From Dickeya dianthicola NCPPB 453 (GTDB taxonomy: Bacteria > Pseudomonadota > Gammaproteobacteria > Enterobacterales > Enterobacteriaceae), in the NCBI RefSeq assembly GCF_000365305.1, contig NZ_CM001841.1:666284-730283 (forward strand): a DNA stretch of 64,000 nucleotides. Direction: 5' to 3'. Under the pieces are notes generated by a model. The model made no database searches and was not told the DNA's origin. It was given only the letters and a program-made list of their open reading frames with translations. Of this stretch, positions 38,333 to 48,737 are shown piece by piece; position 1 is the stretch's first letter, and every line of letters starts with the position of its first letter. The translations under genes and the position numbers were made by a program.

Positions 38333-38740
38333 ATGAGCAATGTTCCGGCAGAACTGAAATATACCTCGTCCCATGAATGGGTGATGGCGGAAGGCAACGG
38401 CGTTTACAGCGTGGGCATCACCGAACACGCGCAGGAATTGCTGGGCGATATGGTGTTTATCGACCTGCCGGAAGTCGGCAGCACGGTCAACGCCGGCGAC
38501 GACTGCGCAGTGGCGGAATCCGTCAAGGCCGCGTCCGATATCTACGCGCCGATCAGCGGCGAAGTCGTGGAAGTCAACGACGAGCTGGAAGGCGCACCGG
38601 AACTGGTGAACAGCGCGCCGTATGCCGAAGGTTGGCTGTTCCGCATCAAGGCGTCTGACGAAGACGAACTGAACGAATTGCTTGATGCCGAGGGTTATCA
38701 GGCATTGTTGGAAGAAGAAGACGGCGACGAAGAAGAATAA
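38333..38740 (+). CDS. gcvH: glycine cleavage system H protein (lipoyl carrier)
   Basis: Lipoylated shuttle protein of the glycine cleavage complex. ATG at 38333 ([17 protein letters not shown]) with AAGGAG nine bases upstream; an upstream GTG at 38327 lies too close. 135 aa, slightly longer than E. coli (129) through an acidic tail [11 protein letters not shown]. Lipoylation lysine Lys65 in [18 protein letters not shown]. Confidence 0.96.
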   Translation: MSNVPAELKYTSSHEWVMAEGNGVYSVGITEHAQELLGDMVFIDLPEVGSTVNAGDDCAVAESVKAASDIYAPISGEVVEVNDELEGAPELVNSAPYAEGWLFRIKASDEDELNELLDAEGYQALLEEEDGDEEE

Positions 38741-38745
38741 GCCAG

Positions 38746-38778
38746 ACGCCCCGTTCGCTCCCCGCGACGGGGCGTTTT
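38746..38778 (+). terminator. hairpin with T-run between gcvH and gcvP
   Basis: Stem ACGCCCCGT (38746-38754) / ACGGGGCGT (38767-38775), followed by TTTTAT. It sits inside the operon, so it would lower gcvP expression relative to gcvTH rather than end the operon. Confidence 0.6.
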
Positions 38779-38871
38779 ATGGTCCGCTTGTTTTTGTGAT
38801 TTGTTTGCTTGTTTTGCGACTTGTTTGAACGTGCTGCACATCACTGTGCTAAATGCAGGAAATTCCCTCAC

Positions 38872-41745
38872 ATGACCCAGACTCTCAGTCAACTCGAACA
38901 CGGCAGCGCCTTCACGGAGCGCCACATCGGCCCGTCGGCCGCTCAGCAACAGCAGATGCTGGCGGCTATCGGGGCGGATTCGCTGGACGGGCTCACCCGC
39001 CACATCGTACCCGCCGATATCCAGTTGCCCCATCCGCCGGCGGTAGGCGATGCCGCTACCGAGCATCAGGCGCTGGCTGAACTGAAGGCCATCGCCGGCC
39101 GCAACCTGCGTTACAAAAGCTACATCGGCATGGGTTACCACGCAGTGCTGACGCCGCCGGTAATTCTGCGCAACGTGCTGGAGAATCCGGGCTGGTATAC
39201 CGCGTATACGCCGTACCAGCCGGAGGTGTCGCAGGGGCGTCTGGAAGCGCTGCTGAATTTCCAGCAGATGACGCAGGATCTGACGGGTCTGGAGCTGGCT
39301 TCCGCCTCGTTGCTGGATGAAGCGACCGCCGCCGCGGAAGCGATGGCGATGGCTAAGCGCGTCAGCAAACTCAAGCAGGCCAACCGTTTCTTCGTCGCCG
39401 ACGACGTGCATCCGCAGACGCTGGATGTGGTGCGCACCCGCGCGCTGACCTTCGGCTTTGACATCGTTACCGGCAGCGCCGCTGACGCCGTGAAGTACGA
39501 CGACGTCTTCGGCGTGTTGCTGCAACAGACCGGCACCACCGGCGAGTTGCACGACTATCGCGCGCTGATGTCCGAGTTGAAAAACCGCAAAGTGATCATC
39601 AGCGTGGTGTCGGACATCATGGCGCTGGTGCTGCTGGCAGCACCCGGCAAACAGGGCGCCGACATTGTGCTGGGGTCCGCCCAGCGTTTCGGCGTACCGA
39701 TGGGCTACGGCGGCCCGCACGCGGCGTTTTTCGCCTGCCGCGACGAATACAAACGCGCTATGCCGGGCCGTATTATCGGCGTGTCGCGCGATGCCGCCGG
39801 CAATACCGCGCTGCGCATGGCGATGCAGACCCGCGAACAGCATATCCGTAGGGAAAAAGCCAACTCCAATATCTGTACCTCACAGGTGCTGCTGGCCAAC
39901 ATGGCCGGCATGTACGCGGTGTATCATGGGCCGCAGGGGCTAAAACGCATTGCCGGACGTATCCATCGTTTGACGGATATTCTGGCTGCCGGTCTGACGG
40001 CGCTCGGTCTGACGCTGCGTCATCAGCACTGGTTCGATACCCTGACCGTCGAGGTCGCCGATAAAGCAGCGGTGCTGGGGCGTGCGCTGAGCGCCGGCAT
40101 CAACCTGCGCGCCGATCTGGATGGCGCGGTCGGCATTGCACTGGATGAAACCACCCGCCGTGACGACGTACTGGCGCTGTTTGCTGTCTTGCTGGGCGAT
40201 GAGCATGGGCTGGATATCGACACGCTGGACGCGGCGGTCAGCCGCCAGTCGGCGTCGATCCCCTCGGCATTGTTGCGCAGCGACGACATCCTGACTCACC
40301 CGGTGTTCAATCAATACCACAGCGAAACCGAGATGATGCGTTATCTGCATCGTCTGGAAAGCAAGGATCTGGCGCTGAATCAGGCGATGATCCCGCTCGG
40401 TTCCTGCACCATGAAGCTCAATGCGGTGGCGGAAATGCTGCCGATCACCTGGCCGGAATTCGCCGAGCTGCATCCGTTCTGCCCGACTGAACAGGCGCTG
40501 GGTTACCGTCAACTGATCACGCAGTTGTCCGAGTGGCTGGTGCAACTGACCGGCTATGACGCGGTGTGCATGCAGCCTAACTCCGGCGCACAGGGCGAAT
40601 ACGCCGGTCTGCTGGCTATTCGTCGTTATCACGAAAGCCGCAATGAAAGCGAGCGTACCCTTTGTCTGATCCCGAGTTCTGCCCACGGCACTAACCCGGC
40701 TTCCGCCCAGATGGCGGGGATGCAGGTGGTGGTGGTGGCCTGCGACAAGCAGGGGAACATCGACCTGAACGACCTGCGGGAAAAAGCGCAGCAGGCGGGG
40801 GATAACCTCTCCTGCATCATGGTGACCTATCCGTCCACCCACGGTGTGTATGAAGAAACCATCCGCGAAGTGTGTCAGATAGTCCATCAGTACGGCGGCC
40901 AGGTGTATCTGGACGGCGCCAACATGAACGCACAGGTCGGCATTACCTCGCCGGGTTACATCGGCGCGGACGTGTCGCACCTCAATCTGCACAAAACGTT
41001 CTGCATTCCCCACGGCGGCGGCGGCCCGGGCATGGGGCCAATCGGCGTGAAAGCGCATCTGGCGCCGTTCGTGCCGGGTCATCAGGTGGTGGAAATGGAC
41101 GGCGTGCTGACGCGTCAGGGCGCGGTGTCCGCCGCGCCGTTCGGCAGCGCCTCCATCCTGCCGATCAGTTGGATGTACATCCGCATGATGGGCGCACAGG
41201 GGCTGAAACAGGCCAGCCAACTGGCGATCCTCAACGCCAACTACGTGGCGATGCGCCTGAAAGACGCTTATCCGGTGCTGTATACCGGCCGCGACGATCG
41301 CGTGGCGCACGAGTGCATTCTGGACATTCGTCCGCTGAAAGAGAGCTCCGGCATCAGCGAGATGGATGTCGCCAAACGTTTGATTGACTACGGTTTCCAC
41401 GCGCCGACCATGTCGTTCCCGGTCGCGGGTACGCTGATGATCGAGCCGACCGAGTCGGAAAGCAAAGTGGAACTGGACCGCTTCATCGACGCGATGCTGG
41501 CGATCCGCGGCGAGATAGACCGCGTGGCGGCGGGCGAATGGCCGCACGAAGACAATCCGCTGGTGAACGCGCCGCATACCCAGACTGAGCTGGCCGCTGA
41601 CTGGTCGCACCCGTACAGCCGCGAGCTGGCGGTATTCCCGGCCGGACAGACCCACAAATACTGGCCGGTGGTGAAACGCCTGGATGACGTTTACGGCGAC
41701 CGTAATCTGTTCTGCTCCTGCGTACCGGTGAGCGAATACCAGTAA
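38872..41745 (+). CDS. gcvP: glycine dehydrogenase (decarboxylating), P protein
   Basis: PLP enzyme that decarboxylates glycine and loads the aminomethyl group on GcvH. ATG at 38872 ([20 protein letters not shown]), AGGAA upstream, giving 957 aa, exactly the E. coli length; the longer frame from 38809 adds 21 unrelated residues. Two homologous halves; the PLP lysine is in [20 protein letters not shown], and the substrate region is [19 protein letters not shown]. Confidence 0.97.
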   Translation: MTQTLSQLEHGSAFTERHIGPSAAQQQQMLAAIGADSLDGLTRHIVPADIQLPHPPAVGDAATEHQALAELKAIAGRNLRYKSYIGMGYHAVLTPPVILRNVLENPGWYTAYTPYQPEVSQGRLEALLNFQQMTQDLTGLELASASLLDEATAAAEAMAMAKRVSKLKQANRFFVADDVHPQTLDVVRTRALTFGFDIVTGSAADAVKYDDVFGVLLQQTGTTGELHDYRALMSELKNRKVIISVVSDIMALVLLAAPGKQGADIVLGSAQRFGVPMGYGGPHAAFFACRDEYKRAMPGRIIGVSRDAAGNTALRMAMQTREQHIRREKANSNICTSQVLLANMAGMYAVYHGPQGLKRIAGRIHRLTDILAAGLTALGLTLRHQHWFDTLTVEVADKAAVLGRALSAGINLRADLDGAVGIALDETTRRDDVLALFAVLLGDEHGLDIDTLDAAVSRQSASIPSALLRSDDILTHPVFNQYHSETEMMRYLHRLESKDLALNQAMIPLGSCTMKLNAVAEMLPITWPEFAELHPFCPTEQALGYRQLITQLSEWLVQLTGYDAVCMQPNSGAQGEYAGLLAIRRYHESRNESERTLCLIPSSAHGTNPASAQMAGMQVVVVACDKQGNIDLNDLREKAQQAGDNLSCIMVTYPSTHGVYEETIREVCQIVHQYGGQVYLDGANMNAQVGITSPGYIGADVSHLNLHKTFCIPHGGGGPGMGPIGVKAHLAPFVPGHQVVEMDGVLTRQGAVSAAPFGSASILPISWMYIRMMGAQGLKQASQLAILNANYVAMRLKDAYPVLYTGRDDRVAHECILDIRPLKESSGISEMDVAKRLIDYGFHAPTMSFPVAGTLMIEPTESESKVELDRFIDAMLAIRGEIDRVAAGEWPHEDNPLVNAPHTQTELAADWSHPYSRELAVFPAGQTHKYWPVVKRLDDVYGDRNLFCSCVPVSEYQ

Positions 41746-41768
41746 GCGCAGTTTTTACAGTGAATAAC

Positions 41769-41795
41769 CGGGAGGCTCGCGCCTCCCGTTTTTTT
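41769..41795 (+). terminator. gcv operon intrinsic terminator
   Basis: 8-bp stem CGGGAGGC / GCCTCCCG with TCGC tetraloop, followed by seven T. Confidence 0.92.
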
Positions 41796-41825
41796 GTCCG
41801 GCGTGTTACGGCTGTCAGAGCCAGG

Positions 41826-42434
41826 TTACTTCAACCAGCCTTTCGCCTGCGCATCTTCCAGATGTTGCTTCAGATAGCCCCACAGCGCCGGATTGATGTC
41901 GCTGATAAAAGCGTTGCGCTCCAACACCTGCTCCAGCCGAATGCCGTGCTCCACCCAGCTTTGACCGCCGTTGTGCAGGTTCATCAGCATCGGCATCATG
42001 CGGTCGATCACCAGCGCAAAGCGCGCTTCGGCGGTGTTGCCGGCTTCGTACTCGTGCCACAGCGCCAGAAACCGGTCGTGCTGCGGTGGCGGCAGCAGGC
42101 CGAAAATGCGGGCAGCGGCGGCTTGTTCCTGTTCCTGAATGGCTTCGCGGGCTTTCAGGTCATACACCAGTACGTCGCCGGCGTCGATCTCCACGATGTC
42201 GTGAATCAGCGCCATTTTCAGCACGCGGGTAATGTCGATATCGTCATCGGCATAAGGCGCCAGGCTCATCACCGCAACGGCAAAATGCCAACTGTGCTCT
42301 GCGGAATTTTCCCGACGAACGGTGCCGATCACCTTGGAACGGCGCTGAACACTCTTGAGTTTGTCGATTTCCATCAGAAACCGGACGACGTCGGTCATGG
42401 GGCCGAAATCCAGTACGGGTAAAGCGAGCGACAT
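41826..42434 (-). CDS. HD-domain hydrolase (HDDC2 / 5'-deoxynucleotidase-like)
   Basis: 202 aa metal-dependent phosphohydrolase. HD signatures: His in ENSAEHSWHFAVAVM, His-Asp in KMALIHDIVEIDAGDVLVYD, distal Asp in FALVIDRMMPMLMNL. This order matches the HDDC2-type HD family acting on 5'-nucleotides, rather than E. coli YfbR, from which it differs clearly in sequence. Monocistronic, convergent with gcvP; substrate unproven. Confidence 0.8.
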   Translation of the reverse strand: MSLALPVLDFGPMTDVVRFLMEIDKLKSVQRRSKVIGTVRRENSAEHSWHFAVAVMSLAPYADDDIDITRVLKMALIHDIVEIDAGDVLVYDLKAREAIQEQEQAAAARIFGLLPPPQHDRFLALWHEYEAGNTAEARFALVIDRMMPMLMNLHNGGQSWVEHGIRLEQVLERNAFISDINPALWGYLKQHLEDAQAKGWLK

Positions 42435-42628
42435 CCGTTAATCTCCTGCAATAAAGAAGCTCTATTGTAGGGGATGGGCCATAAGATGAACATGCGAGAA
42501 TATTGTCTGAAAGCCGCTGATTTTTATTTTAGCGTACAGGTGTACACTGAAATCGTTCTCAGCTAATCTGCTCAACACGTGTTCGGCATGGCAGGGATGA
42601 CCGCGGGCGCAGGCGTAGCGTGCTGGGA

Positions 42629-42684
42629 CAGGTGTAGTGTGGGGGTAGTGTGGGTGTAGTGCAGGTGTAGAGCAAGTGTGGGGC
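42629..42684 (+). repeat. G/T-rich degenerate tandem repeat before yqfA
   Basis: About five imperfect units of 10-12 bases built on GGTGTAGTG (for example AGGTGTAGTGTG, GGGGTAGTGTG, GGTGTAGTGC, AGGTGTAGAGC), ending immediately before the ribosome binding site of the next gene. A related AGGCGTAGCGTG occurs just upstream at 42611. Confidence 0.7.
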
Positions 42685-42695
42685 AAGAGGCTGGC

Positions 42696-43346
42696 ATGAA
42701 GAAAAAAACAGGGGAGTCGGGGTATACGCTGGCGGAAGAAGTCGCCAACAGTATCAGCCACGGAATTGGTTTTGTCTTTGGGGTTGTCGGGCTGGTGTTA
42801 TTACTGGTGCAGGCGGTGGACAACGGCGCTACCCCGCTGGCTATCACCAGTTACAGTCTGTACGGCGGTAGCCTGATTTTACTGTTTCTCGCATCGACGT
42901 TGTATCACGCCATTCCTCATCAGCGCGCAAAACGCTGGCTAAAGAAATGTGATCACTGCGCTATCTATCTGCTAATTGCCGGGACCTATACGCCTTTTCT
43001 GCTGGTGGGGCTTAATTCGCCGCTGGCGCGCGGGCTGATGATCACTATTTGGAGCCTGGCGCTGCTGGGCGTCATATTCAAGCTGGCGTTTGCGCACCGG
43101 TTTGAGGCGCTGTCGCTGATGACCTATCTGGTGATGGGCTGGCTGTCGCTGATTGTGGTCTATCAACTGGCGGTGAAACTGTCCGCCGGCGGCGTGACGC
43201 TGCTGGCGATAGGCGGCACGGTGTATACGCTGGGCGTGGTGTTTTACGTTTGCAAGCGCATCCCGTTCAATCACGCCATCTGGCATGGATTTGTGCTGGG
43301 AGGCAGTGTGTGTCACTTTCTGGCGATCTATCTGTACGTAGGATAA
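42696..43346 (+). CDS. yqfA: hemolysin III / PAQR-family membrane protein YqfA
   Basis: Seven-TM inner-membrane protein of the TrhA/PAQR family; E. coli members affect membrane energetics and fatty-acid homeostasis. Start taken at the ATG at 42696 ([20 protein letters not shown]), 216 aa. Hallmarks: [26 protein letters not shown] with the conserved Ser/His, [19 protein letters not shown] with the Asp/His, and [20 protein letters not shown] with distal histidines thought to bind zinc. The in-frame ATG at 42678 lies in the tandem repeat. Confidence 0.93.
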   Translation: MKKKTGESGYTLAEEVANSISHGIGFVFGVVGLVLLLVQAVDNGATPLAITSYSLYGGSLILLFLASTLYHAIPHQRAKRWLKKCDHCAIYLLIAGTYTPFLLVGLNSPLARGLMITIWSLALLGVIFKLAFAHRFEALSLMTYLVMGWLSLIVVYQLAVKLSAGGVTLLAIGGTVYTLGVVFYVCKRIPFNHAIWHGFVLGGSVCHFLAIYLYVG

Positions 43347-43376
43347 CCCGTGTGGATATCGCTGTCGGTCGGATAA

Positions 43377-43405
43377 GCATCAGGGAGCCGCGGCATCCCT
43401 GATGC
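43377..43405 (+). terminator. stem-loop after yqfA
   Basis: 9-bp stem GCATCAGGG / CCCTGATGC with an 11-nt loop, followed by TTTCG; weak T-run. Lies between convergent yqfA and ygfZ. Confidence 0.45.
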
Positions 43406-43415
43406 TTTCGAGGGG

Positions 43416-43447
43416 CCGGTTACTCTTCCAGACCGGTTACTCTTCCA
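43416..43447. repeat. tandem 15-bp duplication across the ygfZ stop codon
   Basis: CCGGTTACTCTTCCA occurs at 43416-43430 and 43433-43447 (17-base period). The second copy contains the end of ygfZ, so its last codons and stop are repeated just downstream without changing the protein. Confidence 0.75.
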
Positions 43448-44417
43448 AAGAATAAGGCAACGGCTGAATGGCGAGTTGGCTGCCGCTGTCGTCGCGCACC
43501 CGCAGTACGTTGTCAGCCTCCAGATCGTTATTCAGCACCGCCTGAACCCACAGCGTGCCGTCATGCAACTGGCTGGCCGCCAGTACGGTGCCGGTACGGC
43601 GCCAGTTATCGCCAAGTTTCCATTCCAGCTCATCACCCGCTGTAGGCGCCTGCGCGCCAGTGCCCGCCAGCCAGTACAGCGCACGTTTGTTGGCGCCGCG
43701 GTATTTGGCGCGCGCGACCATTTCCTGACCGGCGTAGCATCCTTTGGTGAAGCTAATGCCCTGTAACGCCTGTAAGTTGGTGGCTTGTGGAATGAACTGT
43801 GCGCTGTTGGCGCTGTCAATAATGGGCTGCCCGGCCGCGATATCCAGCGCCTGCCATTGGCGGCTGTCGTTGTGTTGGACGCGGGGTTGCAGCGTTTCGA
43901 TGAGCGCGGCGGCGCGTTGTGCCTCCAGCACCAGCAGGAAACGTTCAGCAGGGTGAGGCAGATACAGCAACGTTGCTCCTGGTTGCCGCACCACGGCGTT
44001 ATCGGCGTCGGGCAGAGCATCGAACAAGGGCGCCAACTGTGCGCGAATGTCGAGGCCCGCGGCGCCCAGCAGCACGACGTTGTCGTCGGCCGCGATGGTG
44101 GTTTTAGAGAAGACCGCGTATTTTTTCAGTTCCGCCAGCTGGGTATCCCGCACGCTGCGGCGTTCCAGATAAGCCAGTCCGTCGCCATAATGGAACAGGC
44201 GTACATTGCTCCACATTTTCCCTTTGGCGTCGCAGTGGGCGCACAGCACGTGCTGGCTGGCCTGTAAGGCATCAACGTCGGCCGTGAGCTGGCCCTGAAG
44301 GTATTTGACCGTGTCCGGTCCGGCTAGGGTGACCAGCGCCCAGTCGTCCAGCGATATCAGGGTGGCGGGCAGTTGAGCAGAAGAAAAGAGTGGTTGTGCG
44401 GTAAACGGATGAGCCAT
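43437..44417 (-). CDS. ygfZ: tRNA-modifying / Fe-S-associated folate-binding protein YgfZ
   Basis: Folate-binding protein related to GcvT (COG0354) that supports assembly or repair of certain Fe-S enzymes, including MiaB. 326 aa, same as E. coli. The family motif is intact: [17 protein letters not shown], with the essential cysteine. N-terminal barrel includes [20 protein letters not shown] and [15 protein letters not shown]. Divergent from sdhE. Confidence 0.96.
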   Translation of the reverse strand: MAHPFTAQPLFSSAQLPATLISLDDWALVTLAGPDTVKYLQGQLTADVDALQASQHVLCAHCDAKGKMWSNVRLFHYGDGLAYLERRSVRDTQLAELKKYAVFSKTTIAADDNVVLLGAAGLDIRAQLAPLFDALPDADNAVVRQPGATLLYLPHPAERFLLVLEAQRAAALIETLQPRVQHNDSRQWQALDIAAGQPIIDSANSAQFIPQATNLQALQGISFTKGCYAGQEMVARAKYRGANKRALYWLAGTGAQAPTAGDELEWKLGDNWRRTGTVLAASQLHDGTLWVQAVLNNDLEADNVLRVRDDSGSQLAIQPLPYSLEE

Positions 44418-44730
44418 ATTACAGTCCTGCGATGTGTAATGTCAGCGAATGATCCAATGGTAAAAGAGCGACAACGGTTTGCAAGCAGTTTAGGCTGTGT
44501 TCCGCCATAAGGCAGCGAATGGCGAGACAGACGGCGGAGGCGAGACGTCGAAGTGAGTTGGTCTAATCGTGCGATATGTTGCGCATCCGTGAAATAGTAC
44601 ACGCGGTGATACGCGAAAATATGTCAAAGTGTTACTATTAGTTGAAGGCCATCAGGTAGAATAGGATTACACCGGCGGTCACCCAATCAACCTGCGCGGA
44701 TAACCATACAGAGAAGTGGATGAAATGAGC
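44418..44730. promoter_or_regulatory. ygfZ / sdhE divergent gap
   Basis: 313 bases with no supported gene. It must contain divergent promoters; a TAGAAT hexamer near 44656 could be an sdhE -10 but no matching -35 was found. Confidence 0.3.
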
Positions 44731-44997
44731 ATGGACATCAATAACAAATCACGTATTCACTGGGCGTGCAGACGCGGAATGCGTGAACTGGACATCTCCA
44801 TCATGCCGTTTTTCGAGCATGAATATGACACGCTGAGCGACGACGACAAGCTGCACTTCATTCGTCTGCTGCAGTGCGATGATCCCGACTTGTTCAACTG
44901 GCTGATGAATCATGGCGAGCCGGTAGATCCGGCGCTGAAACGCATGGTTTCCCTTATTCAGACGCGAAATAAAGACCGTGGCCCAGTGGCAATGTGA
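44731..44997 (+). CDS. sdhE: FAD assembly factor SdhE
   Basis: Promotes covalent flavinylation of succinate dehydrogenase SdhA and of fumarate reductase. 88 aa from [20 protein letters not shown], with the essential RGxxE motif (RRGMRELD) and [16 protein letters not shown]. Start at 44731 chosen by E. coli comparison; ATG at 44725 is two codons upstream. It overlaps ygfX by 20 nt. Confidence 0.95.
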   Translation: MDINNKSRIHWACRRGMRELDISIMPFFEHEYDTLSDDDKLHFIRLLQCDDPDLFNWLMNHGEPVDPALKRMVSLIQTRNKDRGPVAM

Positions 44998-45409
44998 TTT
45001 ACGCGTATCCTGGCGCATGCAGCTGTTTTCGCTGCTGACGCACGGGTTTCTGGTGCTGATGATCCTGCTGGCGCCCTGGTCGGACGGCTATGCGCCGCTG
45101 TGGTTGGGCCTGGTGACGCTGGTGGTGTTCGGTTTCGTGCGCAGTCAGCGCATCATCAAGTCGCGTCAGGGGGAAATTTCCCTGCATGGGGAAAACCAAC
45201 TGCACTGGCAGCAGCGTGACTGGCAGATAGTTCGGCGCCCGTGGGTAATGCGCAACGGCGTGTTGCTGTCATTGCGGGCAACGAATGGCAAAGGGCATCA
45301 GCGCTTGTGGCTGGCGTCAGACAGTATGGGTAACGAAGAATGGCGGCTGTTGCGCCAACTGTTGCAGCAGCATCCGTTGCAGGGAACCGAATCCTCCCGC
45401 CATCATTAA
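44978..45409 (+). CDS. ygfX: inner-membrane protein YgfX (CptA)
   Basis: 143 aa membrane-anchored protein, partner gene of sdhE in enterobacteria; described both as a toxin affecting the cytoskeleton and as a gene coupled to SdhE function. GTG start at 44978 ([20 protein letters not shown]). Two N-terminal TM segments (about 16-35 and 40-55), then a soluble domain with [20 protein letters not shown] and [20 protein letters not shown]. It starts inside sdhE (20-nt overlap). Confidence 0.92.
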   Translation: MAQWQCDLRVSWRMQLFSLLTHGFLVLMILLAPWSDGYAPLWLGLVTLVVFGFVRSQRIIKSRQGEISLHGENQLHWQQRDWQIVRRPWVMRNGVLLSLRATNGKGHQRLWLASDSMGNEEWRLLRQLLQQHPLQGTESSRHH

Positions 45410-45503
45410 GGCTGCTGGCGGGAGTTGCATCGAATCGGCATCAAGCGTTGCATGGATGTCGCGCACGCAACGACTGACCGCCAACCCTGGCGTCGTGCGT
45501 CAG

Positions 45504-46022
45504 TCAAAGTAACTCCGCCATTTCGTGCAAGATCTGCTCGCACCACTGTTGCATCCGCTCGTCGCTCATGTCGTACTGATTCACTTCATCTAACGCCAGA
45601 CCAACAAAATACTTACCGTCTTCCGTCACCGGTTTCGGGCTGGTGAAGTCGTAGCCCGCGGTCGGCCAGTAGCCGATAAAACGCACGCCCAGCGGTGTGA
45701 GCTGGTCGTGCAGCATGCCGAGCGCGTCCAGAAACCATTCGCCGTACCCCAGTTGGTCGCCCATGCCGTAGAGCGCGACAATCTTGTCTTTCAGATTCAG
45801 CGCCGGCAACTGTGCCCAGATGGCTTCCCAGTCTTCCTGAATTTCACCGAAGTCCCAGGTGGGGATACCAAGAATCAGCATCTCGTAGTTTTCCATTTCC
45901 TGGGGCGCAACGTCTTTCACGTTGTGCAGGTCTACCAGTTCCTCGCCCAAAATGTCGCGGATTTTCTCCGCCGCCATTTCGGTGTAGCAAGTGCTGGTGC
46001 CGTAAAAAAGTCCTATCTTCAT
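45504..46022 (-). CDS. fldB: flavodoxin FldB
   Basis: Small FMN electron carrier, SoxRS-induced in E. coli. 172 aa (E. coli 173). Phosphate loop [16 protein letters not shown], isoalloxazine loops [17 protein letters not shown] and [19 protein letters not shown], long-chain insertion with [15 protein letters not shown]. In E. coli fldB lies next to xerD; here a transporter gene separates them. Confidence 0.95.
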   Translation of the reverse strand: MKIGLFYGTSTCYTEMAAEKIRDILGEELVDLHNVKDVAPQEMENYEMLILGIPTWDFGEIQEDWEAIWAQLPALNLKDKIVALYGMGDQLGYGEWFLDALGMLHDQLTPLGVRFIGYWPTAGYDFTSPKPVTEDGKYFVGLALDEVNQYDMSDERMQQWCEQILHEMAELL

Positions 46023-46150
46023 AAGTGTCTGATCGTGATTGCATCAATAAAGGCGGTATCGCAGAGCGTTTAGCCTAACGGAATATCACAGGGTCGTACA
46101 GGGCGGGAGCGGAACGAGGGATGAAGGCGGCGCCTCCATCCCTAACAGAC

Positions 46151-47476
46151 TTAACCGAGAGACTGGTGGCGGGTTTCCTTCGTCAGCAACAAGGCTGTCA
46201 GCGTCAGTGATGCCATCGCGGCGAGGTAAACGCCCACATAGAACAGCCCGTAATGGCTGGTCAGCCAGGCGGCGATGTACGGCGCCACGGATGCTCCCAG
46301 AATGGAGGATACGTTATAGGAGAACGAGGCACCGGTATAACGCACTTCGGTCGGGAACAGTTCCGGCAGCAGCGCGCCCATTGGGCCGAAGGTCAACCCC
46401 ATCAGGCTCAGGCCGCATACCAGAAACGCCATGATCAGCGTTTGATTGCCGGAGCCCAGCAAAGACGGGAACGTCATGGCGAACACCAGCATGATGCAGG
46501 TCACGGTGATCATGGTTTTGCGACGGCCGACCGCGTCAGCCAGATAGCCCGCTACCGGGATCATCAAACCGAAACCGATTACCGCCACCATCAGCATCCA
46601 CAGGAAATTGTTGCGCGGAATGCCCAGCCCGGCCGGTGCCGGTGTGGTGCCGTAGGTCATGGAGTAGACGGTCATGATGTAAAACAGGGTGTAGGTCGCC
46701 AGCATGATGAACGTGCCCAGAATGGTGGCTTTCACATGCTTGCTCAGCAGGGTGCCCAGCGGCACGCGCACCTGCTTCCCTTCTTTGGCGACTTTGGCGA
46801 ATACCGGGGTTTCATGCAGCGATACGCGCACGTACAGGCCGATGATCACCAACACGGCAGAGGCGATGAACGGCACGCGCCATCCCCAGCTCATGAACTG
46901 CTCGTTGGTCATCACCCAGGACAGCAGCAGGAAGGTGGCGTTGGCAAAGAAGAAACCGATCGGCGCGCCCAACTGCGGGAAGGAGCCGTACAGCGCGCGT
47001 TTGTGGGCCGGGGCGTTTTCCGTCGCCAGCAGCGCCGCGCCGCCCCATTCGCCGCCAAGGCCAAGCCCCTGGCCGAAACGGGCCAGTGCCAGCAGCAGCG
47101 GAGCCAGTACGCCGATGGTTTCATAGCTCGGCAGCAGGCCGATCAATACGGTGGAGATCCCCATAGTCAGCAGCGACGCGACCAGCGTCACTTTGCGGCC
47201 GACGCGGTCGCCGAAGTGGCCGAATAGCGCAGAGCCGATTGGGCGCGCCACAAACGCGATGGCGAAGGTCGCCAGCGATTGCAGCGTGGCGGCGGTAGCG
47301 TCACCCTGCGGGAAGAAGATGTGCGGAAAGATCAGCACGGCAGCGGTAGCATAAATGTAAAAATCGAAGAATTCGATGGCGGTGCCGATCAGCGAGGCGA
47401 CCACCACCTTGTTGCGCGAGTTTACCGGCGCATCTGGTGTTTGAGTATCAATAGTGGATGAGATGGAGGCTTGCAT
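46151..47476 (-). CDS. MFS transporter, metabolite:H+ symporter (MHS) family
   Basis: 441 aa inner-membrane symporter with 12 predicted TM segments. MHS-type start VVASLIGTAIEFFDFYIYAT, MFS motif GHFGDRVGRKVTLV after TM2, GLGLGGEWGGAALLATENAP between TM4 and TM5, and AGYLADAVGRRKTMI in the second half. Members (ShiA, ProP, KgtP, YhjE) import organic acids or osmolytes; this one is closest in style to YhjE/ShiA, substrate undetermined. Its position between fldB and xerD is not seen in E. coli. Confidence 0.88.
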   Translation of the reverse strand: MQASISSTIDTQTPDAPVNSRNKVVVASLIGTAIEFFDFYIYATAAVLIFPHIFFPQGDATAATLQSLATFAIAFVARPIGSALFGHFGDRVGRKVTLVASLLTMGISTVLIGLLPSYETIGVLAPLLLALARFGQGLGLGGEWGGAALLATENAPAHKRALYGSFPQLGAPIGFFFANATFLLLSWVMTNEQFMSWGWRVPFIASAVLVIIGLYVRVSLHETPVFAKVAKEGKQVRVPLGTLLSKHVKATILGTFIMLATYTLFYIMTVYSMTYGTTPAPAGLGIPRNNFLWMLMVAVIGFGLMIPVAGYLADAVGRRKTMITVTCIMLVFAMTFPSLLGSGNQTLIMAFLVCGLSLMGLTFGPMGALLPELFPTEVRYTGASFSYNVSSILGASVAPYIAAWLTSHYGLFYVGVYLAAMASLTLTALLLTKETRHQSLG

Positions 47477-47686
47477 AGTTTTTTGCTTTTTTGTAACACA
47501 CGGACCCGCATTCTATGCATAGAAAAAAGTTCTTTTCAAACCAGCGCCGCGACTGATGCCGGCCCTTGCGGCAAAGGCATTCCGGGATACGCTGGAATAA
47601 GAAAATATAATCCCTTCCACGCTTCATTTTGCCACAGGATGTGATGAAGTTGAGAATGATTGCCGAATTGTACCCCGATCATACTC

Positions 47687-47706
47687 AGTGAGGCATAGTG
47701 AGGCAT
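47687..47706. repeat. 10-bp tandem repeat upstream of xerD
   Basis: AGTGAGGCAT twice in direct succession, followed by AATG. It lies in the 272-base divergent gap between the MFS gene and xerD, which otherwise shows nothing I can support. Confidence 0.6.
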
Positions 47707-47748
47707 AATGGCGGGATGGAGCCGTTGGCGGCATAACGGGAGAGAGTG

Positions 47749-48648
47749 ATGCAGAAACAGGATCAAGCGTTAATCGAGCAGTTTCTGGATGCCTTGTGGC
47801 TGGAGCGCAACCTGGCGGAAAATACGCTGTCGTCCTATCGTAATGACCTGCGCTCGCTGGCGGACTGGCTGGCTCATCATGAGTGTAGTCTGCTGCAGGC
47901 GCAGCCGTCCGATTTGCAGGACTTTCTGGCTGAACGCCTGGAAGGCGGCTACAAGGCCACCAGTTCGGCCCGCCTGCTGAGCGCGATGCGGCGTTTGTTC
48001 CAGTACTTGTACCGGGAAAAGCAGCGCACCGACGACCCGAGCGCGCCGCTGTCGTCGCCGAAACTGCCGCAGCGGCTGCCGAAGGATCTGACGGAGGCGC
48101 AGGTGGACGCGCTGCTGGCGGCGCCGGTGACCGACCAGCCGATCGAACTGCGGGACAAAGCGATGCTGGAACTGCTGTACGCCACCGGCCTGCGCGTATC
48201 GGAACTGGTGGGGCTGACCATCAGCGACGTCAGCTTGCGGCAGGGCGTGGTGCGTGTGATAGGGAAGGGCAACAAGGAACGGCTGGTGCCGCTGGGAGAA
48301 GAGGCGGTGTACTGGCTGGAGCAGTATCTGGAGTACAGCCGCCCCTGGCTGCTGAACGGCCAGACGCTGGATGTGCTGTTCCCAAGCAATCGCGCCCAGC
48401 AGATGACGCGCCAGACGTTCTGGCACCGCATCAAGCACTATGCGACACTGGCGTCTATTGACAGCAATAAACTTTCTCCGCATGTTTTGCGTCATGCCTT
48501 TGCAACCCACCTGCTGAATCACGGTGCGGATCTGCGAGTGGTGCAGATGTTACTGGGCCACAGCGATCTTTCCACCACGCAGATCTATACCCACGTTGCG
48601 ACGGAGCGGCTGAGACTGCTGCATCAACAGCACCATCCCCGGGCATGA
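47749..48648 (+). CDS. xerD: site-specific tyrosine recombinase XerD
   Basis: Acts with XerC at dif, activated by FtsK, to resolve chromosome dimers. 299 aa from the ATG at 47749, GGGAG six bases upstream (a GTG one codon earlier is less well placed). Catalytic residues visible: Arg in YATGLRVSELVGL, Lys in GKGNKERLVPLG, His and Arg in SPHVLRHAFATHLL, His in LLGHSDLSTTQ, Tyr in IYTHVATERL. Starts the xerD-dsbC-recJ run. Confidence 0.97.
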   Translation: MQKQDQALIEQFLDALWLERNLAENTLSSYRNDLRSLADWLAHHECSLLQAQPSDLQDFLAERLEGGYKATSSARLLSAMRRLFQYLYREKQRTDDPSAPLSSPKLPQRLPKDLTEAQVDALLAAPVTDQPIELRDKAMLELLYATGLRVSELVGLTISDVSLRQGVVRVIGKGNKERLVPLGEEAVYWLEQYLEYSRPWLLNGQTLDVLFPSNRAQQMTRQTFWHRIKHYATLASIDSNKLSPHVLRHAFATHLLNHGADLRVVQMLLGHSDLSTTQIYTHVATERLRLLHQQHHPRA

Positions 48649-48737
48649 TGCCCGGCGGGCTGACAGGATGTCATGGCGGGTTTTCCCGCCAATGATGGAT
48701 AAGCACGGCGCTTGCGCCCTGATAACAGGATAATTCC

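Noticed and set aside
46253..47227. A 324-codon plus frame opposite the MFS transporter
   Set aside because: Translation is Gln/Arg/His-rich without domains; the minus-strand transporter explains the conservation.
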